Shown: positions 17,120 through 26,545, counted from the stretch's first letter. The stretch is 64,000 nucleotides of DNA from Heterorhizobium halophytocola (GCF_017873095.1 NZ_JAGGJU010000002.1:1-64000), one strand, 5' to 3'. Numbers and translations are program-made. Notes: generated by a model not told the origin, from the sequence alone.

Positions 17120-18106
17120 ATGCGCCTTTCCGTTTCAGAAGCTGAAAATCTGGTCGCCGCCAATCTGGTAAAGAACAAGGTGAGCGAGGCGAATGCCCGC
17201 TCGGTCGCAATCGCACTGGTCTCGGCGGAAGCTGCAGGACAGGGCGGCCATGGCCTTCGCCGCGTGCCGGCCTATGCGGGGCAGGCACTGGCCGGCAAGG
17301 TCAACGGCTTCGCCATGCCGGTTGCAGCCTCCACGGCAGAGGCGGTGATCCGCATCGATGCCGGCTTCGGCTTTGCCTATCCGGCACTGGATCTGGCGGT
17401 CGAAACCCTCTCGTCGATCGCCCGGGGGACCGGCATCGCCATGGCGGCGATCAGTCGCTCGCATCATGCCGGAGTCATGGGGCTCACCGTCGAGCGGTTT
17501 GCCGAACGCGGTCTCGTGGCGCTGATGGTCGCCAATGCGCCGGCGGCGATGGCGCCCTGGGGCGGCAAGAAGCCGGTCTTCGGCACCAATCCGATCGCCT
17601 TTGCAGCCCCGCTGCCCGATGCCGATCCGATCGTGATCGATCTCGCCATGTCGAAGGTCGCGCGCGGCAAGGTCATGGCGGCTCGCCAGAAGGACCAGCC
17701 GATCCCGGAGGGATGGGCGCTCGACCGCGATGGCCGCCCGACCACCGATGCGTCGGCTGCCATGGACGGCACCATGGTACCGCTTGGCGATGCCAAGGGC
17801 GCGGCGCTGGCTTTGATGGTCGAGATCCTTGCCGCGGGGCTTACGGGCGCCAATTATGCCTTTCAGGCGACCTCGCTGTTCGACGACAAGGGGCCGCCGC
17901 CCGCGCTCGGCCAGACGATCATCGCCATCAACCCGCAGGCATCCGGCGGCAAGGAAACGCTGAACCGGCTTGCTCTGCTGGCGCAGACGATCACTTCCGA
18001 TCCGGGCGCGCGCCTGCCTGGACGTCGCGGACAGAACGCCCGCCGCGACGCCCTTGAAAACGGCCTCTACATCGAAGAGGACGTCATGCAATTGCTGCGC
18101 GCCTGA
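17120..18106 (+). CDS. Ldh-family (malate/L-lactate/ureidoglycolate-type) oxidoreductase
   Basis: 328 residues of the type-2 malate/L-lactate dehydrogenase family (NAD(P)-dependent, non-Rossmann fold). The family features SRSHHAG with the catalytic His, GGKKPVFGTNPIAFA, and DLAMSKVARGK are visible. Relatives oxidise 2-hydroxy acids (malate, lactate, sulfolactate, ureidoglycolate) or reduce cyclic imines such as piperideine-2-carboxylate. AGAAGG lies 9 nt before the ATG. Part of the catabolic cluster; substrate undetermined. Confidence 0.88.
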   Translation: MRLSVSEAENLVAANLVKNKVSEANARSVAIALVSAEAAGQGGHGLRRVPAYAGQALAGKVNGFAMPVAASTAEAVIRIDAGFGFAYPALDLAVETLSSIARGTGIAMAAISRSHHAGVMGLTVERFAERGLVALMVANAPAAMAPWGGKKPVFGTNPIAFAAPLPDADPIVIDLAMSKVARGKVMAARQKDQPIPEGWALDRDGRPTTDASAAMDGTMVPLGDAKGAALALMVEILAAGLTGANYAFQATSLFDDKGPPPALGQTIIAINPQASGGKETLNRLALLAQTITSDPGARLPGRRGQNARRDALENGLYIEEDVMQLLRA

Positions 18107-18154
18107 CGGCGTGCGCTTCACCCGCCCTTTCCCTTGACATATGGACCTTTGCCC

Positions 18155-19273
18155 ATGACCGGACTTTTTACCCCCGCCACGATGAAAAGCGTGACCCTCG
18201 CCAACCGCATCGTCGTGTCCCCGATGTGCCAGTATCAGGCGGTCAACGGCTGCGCGACGGCCTGGCACACCGTGCATCTCGGCACGCTTGCGATCTCCGG
18301 GGCCGGCATGGTGATCATCGAGGCAACGGCGATCGAACCGGCCGGCCGGATCACGCCCGGCGATCTCGGCCTCTATGACGACGCCACGGAAGCGGCGCTC
18401 AAGGGCGCCCTGGAGGCCCTGCGTGCGGTCAACGACACGGCGGTGTTCATCCAGCTCGGTCATGCCGGGCGCAAGGCTTCCAGCCATTTGCCCTGGGAGG
18501 GTGGCGAACAGCTTGCCCTCGACAATGGCGGCTGGGAGACTTTCGCGCCCTCCGCAATCGCATTCAAATCCGGCACCCGTGCGCCGACAGCGCTTGACGA
18601 GGCGGGTCTGAAGCGTATCCGCGACGGTTTCGTCGCAGCCGCCGAGCGGGCCGCAAGGCTTGGCATCGACGGGATCGAGCTGCACGGCGCCCATGGCTAT
18701 CTGCTGCACGAATTCCTGTCCCCGCTCTCCAACCAGCGGTCCGACCAATATGGCGGCAGCCTGGAAAACCGGATGCGCTTTCCGCTGGAAATCTATGACG
18801 CCGTGCGCGCCGTGTTCCCGGCCGACAAGCCGGTCGGCATGCGGGTCTCTGCCAGCGACTGGATGGAAAACGGCTGGGACCTGGAGCAGACGATCGCCCT
18901 GGCGCAGGAACTGGAAAAGCGCGGCTGCGATTTCATCGACGTGTCCTCCGGCGGCCTCGTGCCGGAACAGAAGATCACCATCGGGCCGGGCTACCAGGTG
19001 CCCTTTGCCGAGGGCGTGAAGGCGGCGGTCAGCGACATGGCGGTATTTTCCGTCGGGCTGATCACCGAGGCCGGTCAGGCCGACGCGATCATCGCGCAGG
19101 AGAAGGCCGATTTCATCGCCCTCGGGCGCGCCATTCTCTACGATCCGCGCTGGCCCTGGCATGCGGCGGCAACACTCGGCCAGACGATCGACGCGCCGCC
19201 CTCCTACTGGCGTGGCCTGCCGGCCGAGCATTCCAGGCTGTTCGCCAATTCCAACGCCGCCCGCGGCGTCTGA
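18155..19273 (+). CDS. NADH:flavin oxidoreductase, YqjM/XenA-type (old yellow enzyme)
   Basis: 372 residues from the ATG at 18155; an upstream in-frame TTG (18134) is not supported by the family start, which begins with LFTP. FMN barrel of the OYE family, YqjM subgroup: SPMCQY with the redox Cys, the HGAHGYLLHEFLSPLSN active site, and the C-terminal PPSYWR with the Arg finger. These enzymes reduce activated C=C bonds or nitro groups. Last gene of the plus-strand catabolic cluster. Confidence 0.88.
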   Translation: MTGLFTPATMKSVTLANRIVVSPMCQYQAVNGCATAWHTVHLGTLAISGAGMVIIEATAIEPAGRITPGDLGLYDDATEAALKGALEALRAVNDTAVFIQLGHAGRKASSHLPWEGGEQLALDNGGWETFAPSAIAFKSGTRAPTALDEAGLKRIRDGFVAAAERAARLGIDGIELHGAHGYLLHEFLSPLSNQRSDQYGGSLENRMRFPLEIYDAVRAVFPADKPVGMRVSASDWMENGWDLEQTIALAQELEKRGCDFIDVSSGGLVPEQKITIGPGYQVPFAEGVKAAVSDMAVFSVGLITEAGQADAIIAQEKADFIALGRAILYDPRWPWHAAATLGQTIDAPPSYWRGLPAEHSRLFANSNAARGV

Positions 19274-19362
19274 CGCCATCCATCATCACCGGCATCAGAA
19301 ACGCGGGTGCAACCGGCGGGCCGCCCGAACGTTGAACTGGCGACAATTGCTGGAGAGACGCG

Positions 19363-20184
19363 ATGCCGCGCAATACCTATTGGAAGGGTCATCTGAAACT
19401 GTCGCTGGTGACGGCGGCGGTTTCTCTCTCGCCCGCGACCACCGAACAGGGACGGATCCGCTTCCACATCCTCAACGAGGAAACCGGAAACCGGGTCGAA
19501 AGCCGCTATATCGACCGGGAGACCCACCGTGCCGTTGCCGACCGGAACCAGGTCAAGGGCTTTGCGAAGGAGGAGGGCGGTGACGACTACCTGATCCTCG
19601 AGGATGACGAACTGGACAGCGTGGCGCTGGAGAGCACCCGCACCATCGATATAGAAAGCTTCGTGCCGGCCGGCTCGATCGACTGGATCTGGTATGACCG
19701 GCCGCATTTCCTGAAGCCGGAAAACAAGATCGGCACCGAGGCCTTCAGCGTCATCCGCGAAGCGATGCGCAGCAAGAAGGTCGTCGGCATCGCAAGGCTT
19801 GTGCTGCACCGGCGTGAACATGCGGTGCTGCTCGAACCGGTGGGCAAGGGCATCGTGCTCTGGACATTGCGCTATGCCGAGACGGTGCGCGACCCCGAAG
19901 CCGAGCTGGATGCCGGCAAGAAGGCCGATCGAAAGGCTCTTTCGACGATCGAGACGCTGATCGACAGGCAGACCGGGAACTGGACGGCCGCCATGGTCAA
20001 GGACCCGGTACAGCAAAAGATCCAGAAGCTGATCAAATCGCTGCAGTCATCGAAACCGGCAAAGAAGAAGACGGCTAAAAAGGCCGAGAAGACCCCTTCC
20101 AATGTGATCGACATCACAGAAGCGCTGAAAAAGAGCATCGCGGCCGACAAGCGGGCCGGTCAGAAGACTGGCCAGAAGGCGTGA
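19363..20184 (+). CDS. ku: Ku protein (NHEJ DNA-end binding), plus-strand copy
   Basis: 273 residues. Begins with the bacterial Ku pattern YWKGHLKLSLV, contains FHILNEETGNRVESRYIDRET, and has a Lys/Ala-rich C-terminal tail (KPAKKKTAKKAEK) typical of the DNA- or LigD-interacting extension. Homodimeric Ku rings bind double-strand ends and recruit LigD. TGGAGAG lies upstream of the ATG. It converges on ligD, 21 bp apart, and is a second, clearly diverged ku beside the one in the ligD operon. Confidence 0.93.
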   Translation: MPRNTYWKGHLKLSLVTAAVSLSPATTEQGRIRFHILNEETGNRVESRYIDRETHRAVADRNQVKGFAKEEGGDDYLILEDDELDSVALESTRTIDIESFVPAGSIDWIWYDRPHFLKPENKIGTEAFSVIREAMRSKKVVGIARLVLHRREHAVLLEPVGKGIVLWTLRYAETVRDPEAELDAGKKADRKALSTIETLIDRQTGNWTAAMVKDPVQQKIQKLIKSLQSSKPAKKKTAKKAEKTPSNVIDITEALKKSIAADKRAGQKTGQKA

Positions 20185-20205
20185 GCCTGTCGCTGCGGTA
20201 TCAGC

Positions 20206-22800
20206 CTATTTTGTCGGAAGAGGCTTTGCCGACCGGAAGAAATTCTCCCAGGGATCGGACTTCAGTGCGGAAAGCCGGGTCGGGGTGTTCTCGACGGTGA
20301 AATGCGCCGGACCGATATCGCTGGACAATTCGTCCCAGGAAAGCGGCATGGAGACGGCGGCGCCGGGCCGTGCGCGCGTCGAATAGGGGGCGACGGCCGT
20401 ATTGCCGCGACCATTGCGCAGATAGTCGATGAAGATCTTGCCCTTGCGCTTGGCCTTGGTGGAGACGGCCAGGTAGCGGTCGGGCTCGGCCTTGGCCAGA
20501 TCCTCGGCGAGCCGCTTGGCATAGGCCTTCGCTCTTGCCCAGCCGGCCTTCGGCTCCAGCGGAATGACGACATGCAGGCCCTTGCCGCCGGAGGTCTTGA
20601 CGAAGGCGGCAAGGCCGTCGGCCTCGATGCGCCGTTTCAGCTCGACGGCAGCCTCGATCACCGCACTCCATGCGACGTCTTCGGCGGGGTCGAGATCCAT
20701 GATGATCATGTCGGGCTTTTCCCAGTGCTTGACCGTCGTGCCCCAGGGATGGATCTCGAGCACGCCGGATTGCACAAGCGCCATCAGCCCGTCGAAATCG
20801 ACGATCTTCAGCGCCGGCTTGCCCTCCTTGTCCTTCGGGTCCTTGATCTGGTGAATGGCCTTGTTGACACCGCGCCAACCGTGCTTCTGGAAGAATTTTT
20901 CGCCGTCTATGCCCTCGGGGCAGCGCAGCAGGGCAAGCGGGCGGTCGACGACGAATGGCGCCATCCGCTTCCACACCTGCGCGTAATATTCGGCCAGCCC
21001 CTCCTTGGTGACGCCCGCGTCCGGCCAGTAGATCCGGTCGGGGTGGGTGAACGTGATCGCGGTCTGCGGCTTCATGTTCTTCTCCGATCGGTCGCTTTCC
21101 CGGGTCACTTGTTCCGGCGTCTTGTCTTCCCGCAGCCCACGAAACGAGGCGTGGCGCAGATTTCCGTCGCCGGACCAGGCGCGGAACTCGACCTCGGCCA
21201 ATAGCTGGGGCTCGACATAGACGAGGTCTCGGCGCGCATCGGCCGTGAGCTTTTCGGCAAACGGGCTGTCATCGGTCTTCAGCGCATCGAGCCGGGTGAA
21301 CAGATCCTCGGCAACGCTGCGGGAAAAGCCGGTGCCGACCCGGCCCACATGCCGAAGCCTGCCCTTCTCGTAGACGCCGAGCGCCAGTGAGCCGATCAGG
21401 TTGTCGCCGGTCGACGACGGCGCGAAACCGCCGATGACGAATTCCTGCCGCTCGGAGCATTTCGACTTGATCCACTGGCCCTTGCGGCCCGACACATATT
21501 TGCCGTCGCTCTTTTTCGAGATGACCCCTTCAAGGCTGAGGCGGCAGGCATGGTCGAGGACCAGCCCACCGGACTCGTCGAAATGCTCGCTGTAGCGGAT
21601 GCGCTTGTCACCCGTGGTCACCAGCGCCTGCAGCAATGTCTTCCGTTCGATCAGCGCCACGTTTTCCAGGCCATGGCCGTCGAGGTAGATCAGATCGAAG
21701 GCATAATAGGTGAAGCGATCCGTGCGCCCCTCGCTCAGGTCCTGCTGCAGGGCGGAGAAATCGGAGGCGCCGCTGTCGCGCTCGACCACGACTTCACCAT
21801 CGATCAGCGCGGTCTCGACCTCGAGGGTGGCAAGAGCCTTGGCGAGGTCCGATCCGAATTTCTCCGTCCAGTCGAGGCCCGAGCGGGTGAGAAGTGTCAC
21901 CTTGCCCTTGTCGATCCGGGCCTGGATGCGGTAGCCGTCGAACTTGATCTCGTGCAGCCATGTCTCGCCCTTGGGGGGCTGCGGTTTCAGGCTTGCCAGT
22001 TGCGGCTCGACGAAATCCGGAAGCGCCTTTTTCCGCGCACCCTTCGGCATGGCCGGTTTGCCGGTCTTGCCGTTTGCCGGGGCGCCCGAGGATGACGATT
22101 TCGCCTTCGATGCCGCTTCGGCCCTGGCGCGTTTCGACACAGGCTTTTTCTGTTCGTCGCCGCTTGGCGCCTGGTCCTTGCCGTTCTTCCATACGCCATC
22201 GGGGTCCGCCTGGACGTCCGGAAGATCGCGGCCGGATTTCACCGAGAGGGGATTGTCCCTGAGGAAGGCGTCGCCGTCGGCGGGACGCGCCTCGGCGTCC
22301 TCGCCCTTGATCAGCAGCCAGTTCTCCCGTTTTTCGCCTTCGGTGTGCATCTTCACCAGATGCCAGCGCCCCTTCATCTTTTCGCCGGCGAGTTCGAATT
22401 CGAGATGCCCCTTCTTCATCGCCTTCTTGAGGTCGCCGATCGGCGTCCAGCTGCCGTGGTCCCAGACTATGACGGTGCCGCCGCCATACTGGCCCTTGGG
22501 GATGACGCCCTCGAAATCGGCATAGGCCAGCGGATGGTCCTCGACATGCACGGCCAGACGCTTGTCGGCGGGATCGAGGCTCGGGCCGCGGGTCACAGCC
22601 CAGCTTTTCAGCACGCCGTCCATCTCCAGCCGGAAATCGTAGTGCAGACGCGTCGCATCATGCTTCTGCACGACGAAGCTGTTGCCCTTGGCCCGCGCTT
22701 TCTTCCATTCCGGCTCCGGCGTCTTGTCGAAACGGCGTTTGTCGGCATAGGCGCTGGCAGCAGGGCGGGCAGATTTGCGGCTTGCGGTGCGGGTGGCCAT
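20206..22800 (-). CDS. ligD: ATP-dependent DNA ligase D (PE-Lig-Pol)
   Basis: About 864 residues with three domains. N-terminal 3'-phosphoesterase domain at about 20-165 with HDATRLHYDFRLE and the second His cluster HVEDHPLAY. ATP-dependent ligase domain at about 265-560 with the nucleotidyl Lys in KFDGYR (about 286) and EGVISKK (motif IV). C-terminal primase-polymerase domain at about 582-864 with the metal pair in MDLDP (about 702-704). This order is the Pseudomonas/rhizobial arrangement. Start set at the ATG at 22800, with GGAAGG about 9 nt upstream; a TTG two codons earlier overlaps the ku stop. Downstream of and coupled to ku. Confidence 0.93.
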   Translation of the reverse strand: MATRTASRKSARPAASAYADKRRFDKTPEPEWKKARAKGNSFVVQKHDATRLHYDFRLEMDGVLKSWAVTRGPSLDPADKRLAVHVEDHPLAYADFEGVIPKGQYGGGTVIVWDHGSWTPIGDLKKAMKKGHLEFELAGEKMKGRWHLVKMHTEGEKRENWLLIKGEDAEARPADGDAFLRDNPLSVKSGRDLPDVQADPDGVWKNGKDQAPSGDEQKKPVSKRARAEAASKAKSSSSGAPANGKTGKPAMPKGARKKALPDFVEPQLASLKPQPPKGETWLHEIKFDGYRIQARIDKGKVTLLTRSGLDWTEKFGSDLAKALATLEVETALIDGEVVVERDSGASDFSALQQDLSEGRTDRFTYYAFDLIYLDGHGLENVALIERKTLLQALVTTGDKRIRYSEHFDESGGLVLDHACRLSLEGVISKKSDGKYVSGRKGQWIKSKCSERQEFVIGGFAPSSTGDNLIGSLALGVYEKGRLRHVGRVGTGFSRSVAEDLFTRLDALKTDDSPFAEKLTADARRDLVYVEPQLLAEVEFRAWSGDGNLRHASFRGLREDKTPEQVTRESDRSEKNMKPQTAITFTHPDRIYWPDAGVTKEGLAEYYAQVWKRMAPFVVDRPLALLRCPEGIDGEKFFQKHGWRGVNKAIHQIKDPKDKEGKPALKIVDFDGLMALVQSGVLEIHPWGTTVKHWEKPDMIIMDLDPAEDVAWSAVIEAAVELKRRIEADGLAAFVKTSGGKGLHVVIPLEPKAGWARAKAYAKRLAEDLAKAEPDRYLAVSTKAKRKGKIFIDYLRNGRGNTAVAPYSTRARPGAAVSMPLSWDELSSDIGPAHFTVENTPTRLSALKSDPWENFFRSAKPLPTK

Positions 22801-22802
22801 GC

Positions 22803-23651
22803 TCAACCCGCCTTCCGGCGGCTGGTGCCGGACGCAGCAGCAGACTTGCCCGTGGTGCGCTTGGTCCTGCTCTTTTTGCCGGCCTCGGCGCTCTGGCGCA
22901 GGGCCTCCTTCAGGTCGAGAACATTGTCATGTTTCGGCTCGGCCCGCTTCTTGAGCTTGCGCCCATGAAGCTTGGCCTGCACCAGCTCGGCGAGCGCGTC
23001 GTTGTAGCGGTCGGTATAGTCGGCGGGATCGAAACGCCCCATGCGGGTCTCGATGATATGCCCCGCGAGATCCAGCATCTCCTTGTCGAATTTGATGTCC
23101 GGCAGGCTCTGGAAGGCGCGGGTGGCCGAGCGCACCTCGTAGTCGAAGTTCAGCGTCGTTGCCACCAGCGTGTCGCCAGATGGGCGGATCAACAGCGTGC
23201 GATTGCGGCGGAACAGAACGGCTTCTGCCAGTGCTGCCACCTTTTTCTTCGACAGCGCCCTGGCAAACAGCGACAGGGTTTCCGTGTCACCGTGGTCGGT
23301 CGGGCCGAGATAATAGGACCGGTCGAAATAGAGCTTGTCGATGGCATCGCAGGCCACGAAACGTTCGACGTCCAGCGTCTTGTCGCCGGAGGGGACGAGT
23401 GCGCTCAGCTCCTCGTCGCCGACCTTCACATAGTCCCCGTCATCCAGCTTGTAGCCGCGGATCTGTGCATCGCGCTCGACCGGCTTGCCGGTTTCGCTGT
23501 CGACGAACTGACGCTCGACCCGGTTGCCGGTCTTGCGGTTGATGATGTTGAAGGAAATCTTCTCCGCGGCGCTGATCGCCGAATAGAGCCCGATGCCGCA
23601 GCTCAGGCCCCCGATCGTCAGATGCCCTCTCCAGCTTGCCCGTCGTGTCAT
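22803..23651 (-). CDS. ku: Ku protein in the ligD operon
   Basis: 282 residues. Ku core with SWRGHLTIGGLSCGIGLY, FNIINRKTGNRVERQFVDSETGK, and a basic tail (RKAG, RTKRTTGKSAAA) after about residue 250. The ATG overlaps the stop of the preceding 95-residue ORF by 4 bases, and its stop lies 2 bp before the ligD start, so the three genes form one transcript. This is the ku expected to work with LigD; whether it forms heterodimers with the plus-strand Ku cannot be told from sequence. Confidence 0.93.
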   Translation of the reverse strand: MTRRASWRGHLTIGGLSCGIGLYSAISAAEKISFNIINRKTGNRVERQFVDSETGKPVERDAQIRGYKLDDGDYVKVGDEELSALVPSGDKTLDVERFVACDAIDKLYFDRSYYLGPTDHGDTETLSLFARALSKKKVAALAEAVLFRRNRTLLIRPSGDTLVATTLNFDYEVRSATRAFQSLPDIKFDKEMLDLAGHIIETRMGRFDPADYTDRYNDALAELVQAKLHGRKLKKRAEPKHDNVLDLKEALRQSAEAGKKSRTKRTTGKSAAASGTSRRKAG

Positions 23652-23935
23652 CGGGGTGATTGCTCCTCGAGCGTTTTCGATGCCAGCTCCGTCAGGCGCC
23701 GGTCGCGATCGAGCATGGTTTCGATCGTCGCGATGTCATCGCTGGTGACGACCGGTATCGGGTCGGCGGCCATGGCAGACAGAACCTCTCGCGAGACATC
23801 GCCGTCGCGGATCGCCGCTTCCAGCAATTGCCGCGTTTCCCGCTCGGCCTTCAGCTCGGCGTAAAGGGCCAGGATCAGCCGGTCGCGGCTGTCGAATGTC
23901 GTCGTCTCGCGGGGAATTTTCGGGTTATCGCTCAT
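23648..23935 (-). CDS. Small protein of unknown function, first gene of the ku-ligD operon
   Basis: 95 residues from the ATG at 23935 (MSDNPKIPRET). Highly charged, predicted mostly helical: a segment LILALYAELKAERETRQLLEAA followed by DRDRRLTELASKTLEEQ looks amphipathic and could self-associate. No signal peptide, no motif that I recognise. The stop overlaps the ku start (ATGA). A longer in-frame extension upstream is Arg/Ser-rich and looks like out-of-frame read-through. Function unknown; position suggests an accessory role in end joining or simply co-expression. Confidence 0.6.
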   Translation of the reverse strand: MSDNPKIPRETTTFDSRDRLILALYAELKAERETRQLLEAAIRDGDVSREVLSAMAADPIPVVTSDDIATIETMLDRDRRLTELASKTLEEQSPR

Positions 23936-24005
23936 GCCCGATTCAATCCGCATTCCGCGGAAAGGTTCCGCAGGGCCGGGCTCGGGACAGGTGCGGGAGC
24001 GGTGG

Positions 24006-26363
24006 CTAGTGACGCTCCGCGCGGTCCGTCTGCGGCAGATAGCGCAGGAACGCGTCTTTCGGCAGGGGCTTGGAGAAGAAATAGCCCTGCAGCACCGTGC
24101 AGCCGACGGCGGCGAGGAAGTCGCGCTGGCCCGCGGTCTCCACCCCTTCCGCCGTCGAGGCGATGCCGAGATCGCGGCTGAGGCCGACGATTGCCGAGAC
24201 AATGGTCGCGCCCTTCGCCTCGGTCCCCAGAAGACCGACGAAGGAGCGGTCGATCTTCACCCGGTCTATGCCGAAATGCATGAGGTGGCTGAGCGAGGAA
24301 AAGCCGGTGCCGAAATCGTCGAGCGCGATCTGAATGCCCTCGGCACGAAGCCGCGACAGGGCTGCCTGGGCATTGCAGTCGAGGTCGAACAGCGCCGTCT
24401 CCGTCAGTTCCAGTTCTAGCCTGGATGGCGCAAGACCGGTCTCCTTGAGGATCGTCATGACTTCGGTCTCAAAGGTTTCCCGCTGCAGTTGGGTCGGCGA
24501 CACATTGACCGCGACGAAACTGTCTTCGGGCCAGAGCAGAGCGGCCCGGCAGGCCTCGCGCAGGACGAAATTGCCGAGCTGGACGATCAGCCCGCCTTCC
24601 TCGGCAAGGGCGATGAACTTGTCGGGGGAGAGGAGACCGAGCCTGCCATGGCGCCAGCGCACCAGCGCTTCGGCTCCGCAGAAATCCGCCGAGGGCGCGG
24701 AGGAATGGATCGGCTGGTAATGCACCTCCAGCTGGCCGACGTCACCGATGTCTTCAACCTTCGACGCAGGGCTGTCGCTGCGGGACAGGACTTCGCGCAG
24801 ATCGCCCTTCAACGCCTCGCGCGCGCGGCTGTCCTGGCTCATCGACGGGTCGAAGGTGACGCAGCAGCCACGGCCGGCAGCCTTGGCCGCATAAAGTGCC
24901 AGGTCGGCGGATTGCAGGATTTCAGCCGTCGTCTGCGATCTGTCGCTCATGATCGCAAGGCCGATCGAGCAGCCGACATAGACGGTTGCCTGTCCCTCCC
25001 GCAGGGGAAAGGGGACGCTCATGGCGTCGACGATCTGCATGCAGAAGGCGTGCGGTTCCCGATCGGCCCCCAGAATTTCGGGCAGCAGCAGGGCGAATTC
25101 GTCGCCACCGATGCGCGCCAGGGTGTCGCCCGGCCGCATCAGCCGGCGGATACGGTCGACCGCCAGCTTCAGCAGTTCGTCGCCTGCCTGATGGCCGAAG
25201 GTGTCGTTGACCGATTTGAACCGGTCGAGATCGATCAGGGCAACGGCGGTGCGCCTTCCATCCTCGGCCAACATCCGCAGGCTGTCGTCGAACCGGCTGT
25301 TCAGCATGGCCCGGTTCGGCAGACCGGTCAGGACATCGTGCAGGGAGACATGGCGGGCGTGGTGCTCGCTGGCGCGCAGCTCCGTCAGGCTCCGCCGCAG
25401 GCGGGAAAACAGGGCGAAAAACAGGACGGCGATGATCAGCCCGGCAAAGGAGAGCGCCGGCACGAGGCGGGAGACGACCCGCGATCCCGGCAGGTCCGGT
25501 TTCCAGATGATGTAGCCGATCGGTTCGCTATCCGAGGTTGCCTCGATCGGGAAGACCACTTCCTCCCCTTCGGCATCCGCCGTGCGCGCATAGCGGGCGC
25601 CGCTCAGCCCCTGTTCGCGGCTGAGCGCGTCGAGCACCGCGCCGTCGAGAAACTGGAAGGCGATGAGGTAGATGCGCCCGTCGCCAGCCTTGGCCCCCTG
25701 CGCTTCGGCGGCATGGCCGGGCCTCGGGTCCTTGCCGACGGCGATGGTGCCGACGATCGAGGGGCGGCCCTCGAGACGCGTCAGTTCGACATGGGCGGCG
25801 TTTTCAGGCCCGTCGCGGCGCATCCCGACCTGGCCGTTGCCGAAGGTGAAAGGTTGTTTCTGCGTCAGTCTTGCCGCGTCGATCTGCGGCTGCAGCAGCG
25901 GGCGAAGCCAGTTGTAGCGCTGGACGCTAGCCGCGTCGCCATCCAGAAATAGATCGCCGGATCCACTGACCAGATAGGTCTCGTTATAGCCGAAGACAGA
26001 GGTGAAGATCTCGCTGAACACGTCGCTCTGCAGCGATCCCTTCGGGTCGGTGATGCGCGCGCCGGGGGCAATGCCCGGCATCTGGCCATTATCGCTGCGC
26101 ATGGCCAGAAGCAGCGAGGCATAGCCGGTGCTCATCAGCCTGACATCGCGGGCGGCGCGGCGAAGCTGGTCGTTGAGTCGGCTGTCGACCAGTTGCTGCT
26201 GGCGGTCCAGGGCTGCCAGATCGGCTTCCGATCCCGCCCAGATGGAGGACAGGATCACCAGAGCGAGCGTGCCTGCGCAGCTCAGCGCGACAAGCGGAAG
26301 AATAGAGCCGGTCGAGCTCCGCATCCATCGGGCCAGGATCGAGTTAAGGCGGAAGGTAGGCAA
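24006..26363 (-). CDS. Membrane GGDEF-EAL protein with CHASE4-like sensor (c-di-GMP turnover)
   Basis: 785 residues. Two hydrophobic helices at about 18-40 and 297-318 enclose a periplasmic domain resembling CHASE4. A GGDEF domain follows with an intact RIGGDEF at about 416 and an inhibitory I-site RPGD placed five residues earlier, then an EAL domain with EAL in AEALVRW (about 560), NVSPTQ, ELTET, DDFGTGFSS and KIDRSF. Both catalytic sets look complete, so it could make and degrade c-di-GMP. The first codon giving the N-terminal helix is a TTG at 26363 with GGAG about 8 nt upstream; an ATG at 26324 is the alternative. Confidence 0.9.
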   Translation of the reverse strand: MPTFRLNSILARWMRSSTGSILPLVALSCAGTLALVILSSIWAGSEADLAALDRQQQLVDSRLNDQLRRAARDVRLMSTGYASLLLAMRSDNGQMPGIAPGARITDPKGSLQSDVFSEIFTSVFGYNETYLVSGSGDLFLDGDAASVQRYNWLRPLLQPQIDAARLTQKQPFTFGNGQVGMRRDGPENAAHVELTRLEGRPSIVGTIAVGKDPRPGHAAEAQGAKAGDGRIYLIAFQFLDGAVLDALSREQGLSGARYARTADAEGEEVVFPIEATSDSEPIGYIIWKPDLPGSRVVSRLVPALSFAGLIIAVLFFALFSRLRRSLTELRASEHHARHVSLHDVLTGLPNRAMLNSRFDDSLRMLAEDGRRTAVALIDLDRFKSVNDTFGHQAGDELLKLAVDRIRRLMRPGDTLARIGGDEFALLLPEILGADREPHAFCMQIVDAMSVPFPLREGQATVYVGCSIGLAIMSDRSQTTAEILQSADLALYAAKAAGRGCCVTFDPSMSQDSRAREALKGDLREVLSRSDSPASKVEDIGDVGQLEVHYQPIHSSAPSADFCGAEALVRWRHGRLGLLSPDKFIALAEEGGLIVQLGNFVLREACRAALLWPEDSFVAVNVSPTQLQRETFETEVMTILKETGLAPSRLELELTETALFDLDCNAQAALSRLRAEGIQIALDDFGTGFSSLSHLMHFGIDRVKIDRSFVGLLGTEAKGATIVSAIVGLSRDLGIASTAEGVETAGQRDFLAAVGCTVLQGYFFSKPLPKDAFLRYLPQTDRAERH

Positions 26364-26545
26364 AGGACAACTCCGGGTGTTGCTTTATGCTTTAACAAAT
26401 ACGTTAAGGAAGCCTTTTTTAGATGTGGGAATTTTAGATTCGTCTCGTACGACGCATTAAGGTTTTTCTGTTTCACTGCGATCAACGGCCCATGGCCATC
26501 CCAATGCCCATTCCTCAGCCCCGGATTCAGAAGGGATTCGCAACA

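Noticed and set aside
17135..19279. Open frame of 714 codons antisense to the Ldh and OYE genes
   Set aside because: Complement of two genes with clear catalytic motifs; no RBS or family similarity.
24489..25952. Open frame of 487 codons antisense to the GGDEF-EAL gene
   Set aside because: Lies fully inside a gene with intact GGDEF, I-site and EAL motifs.
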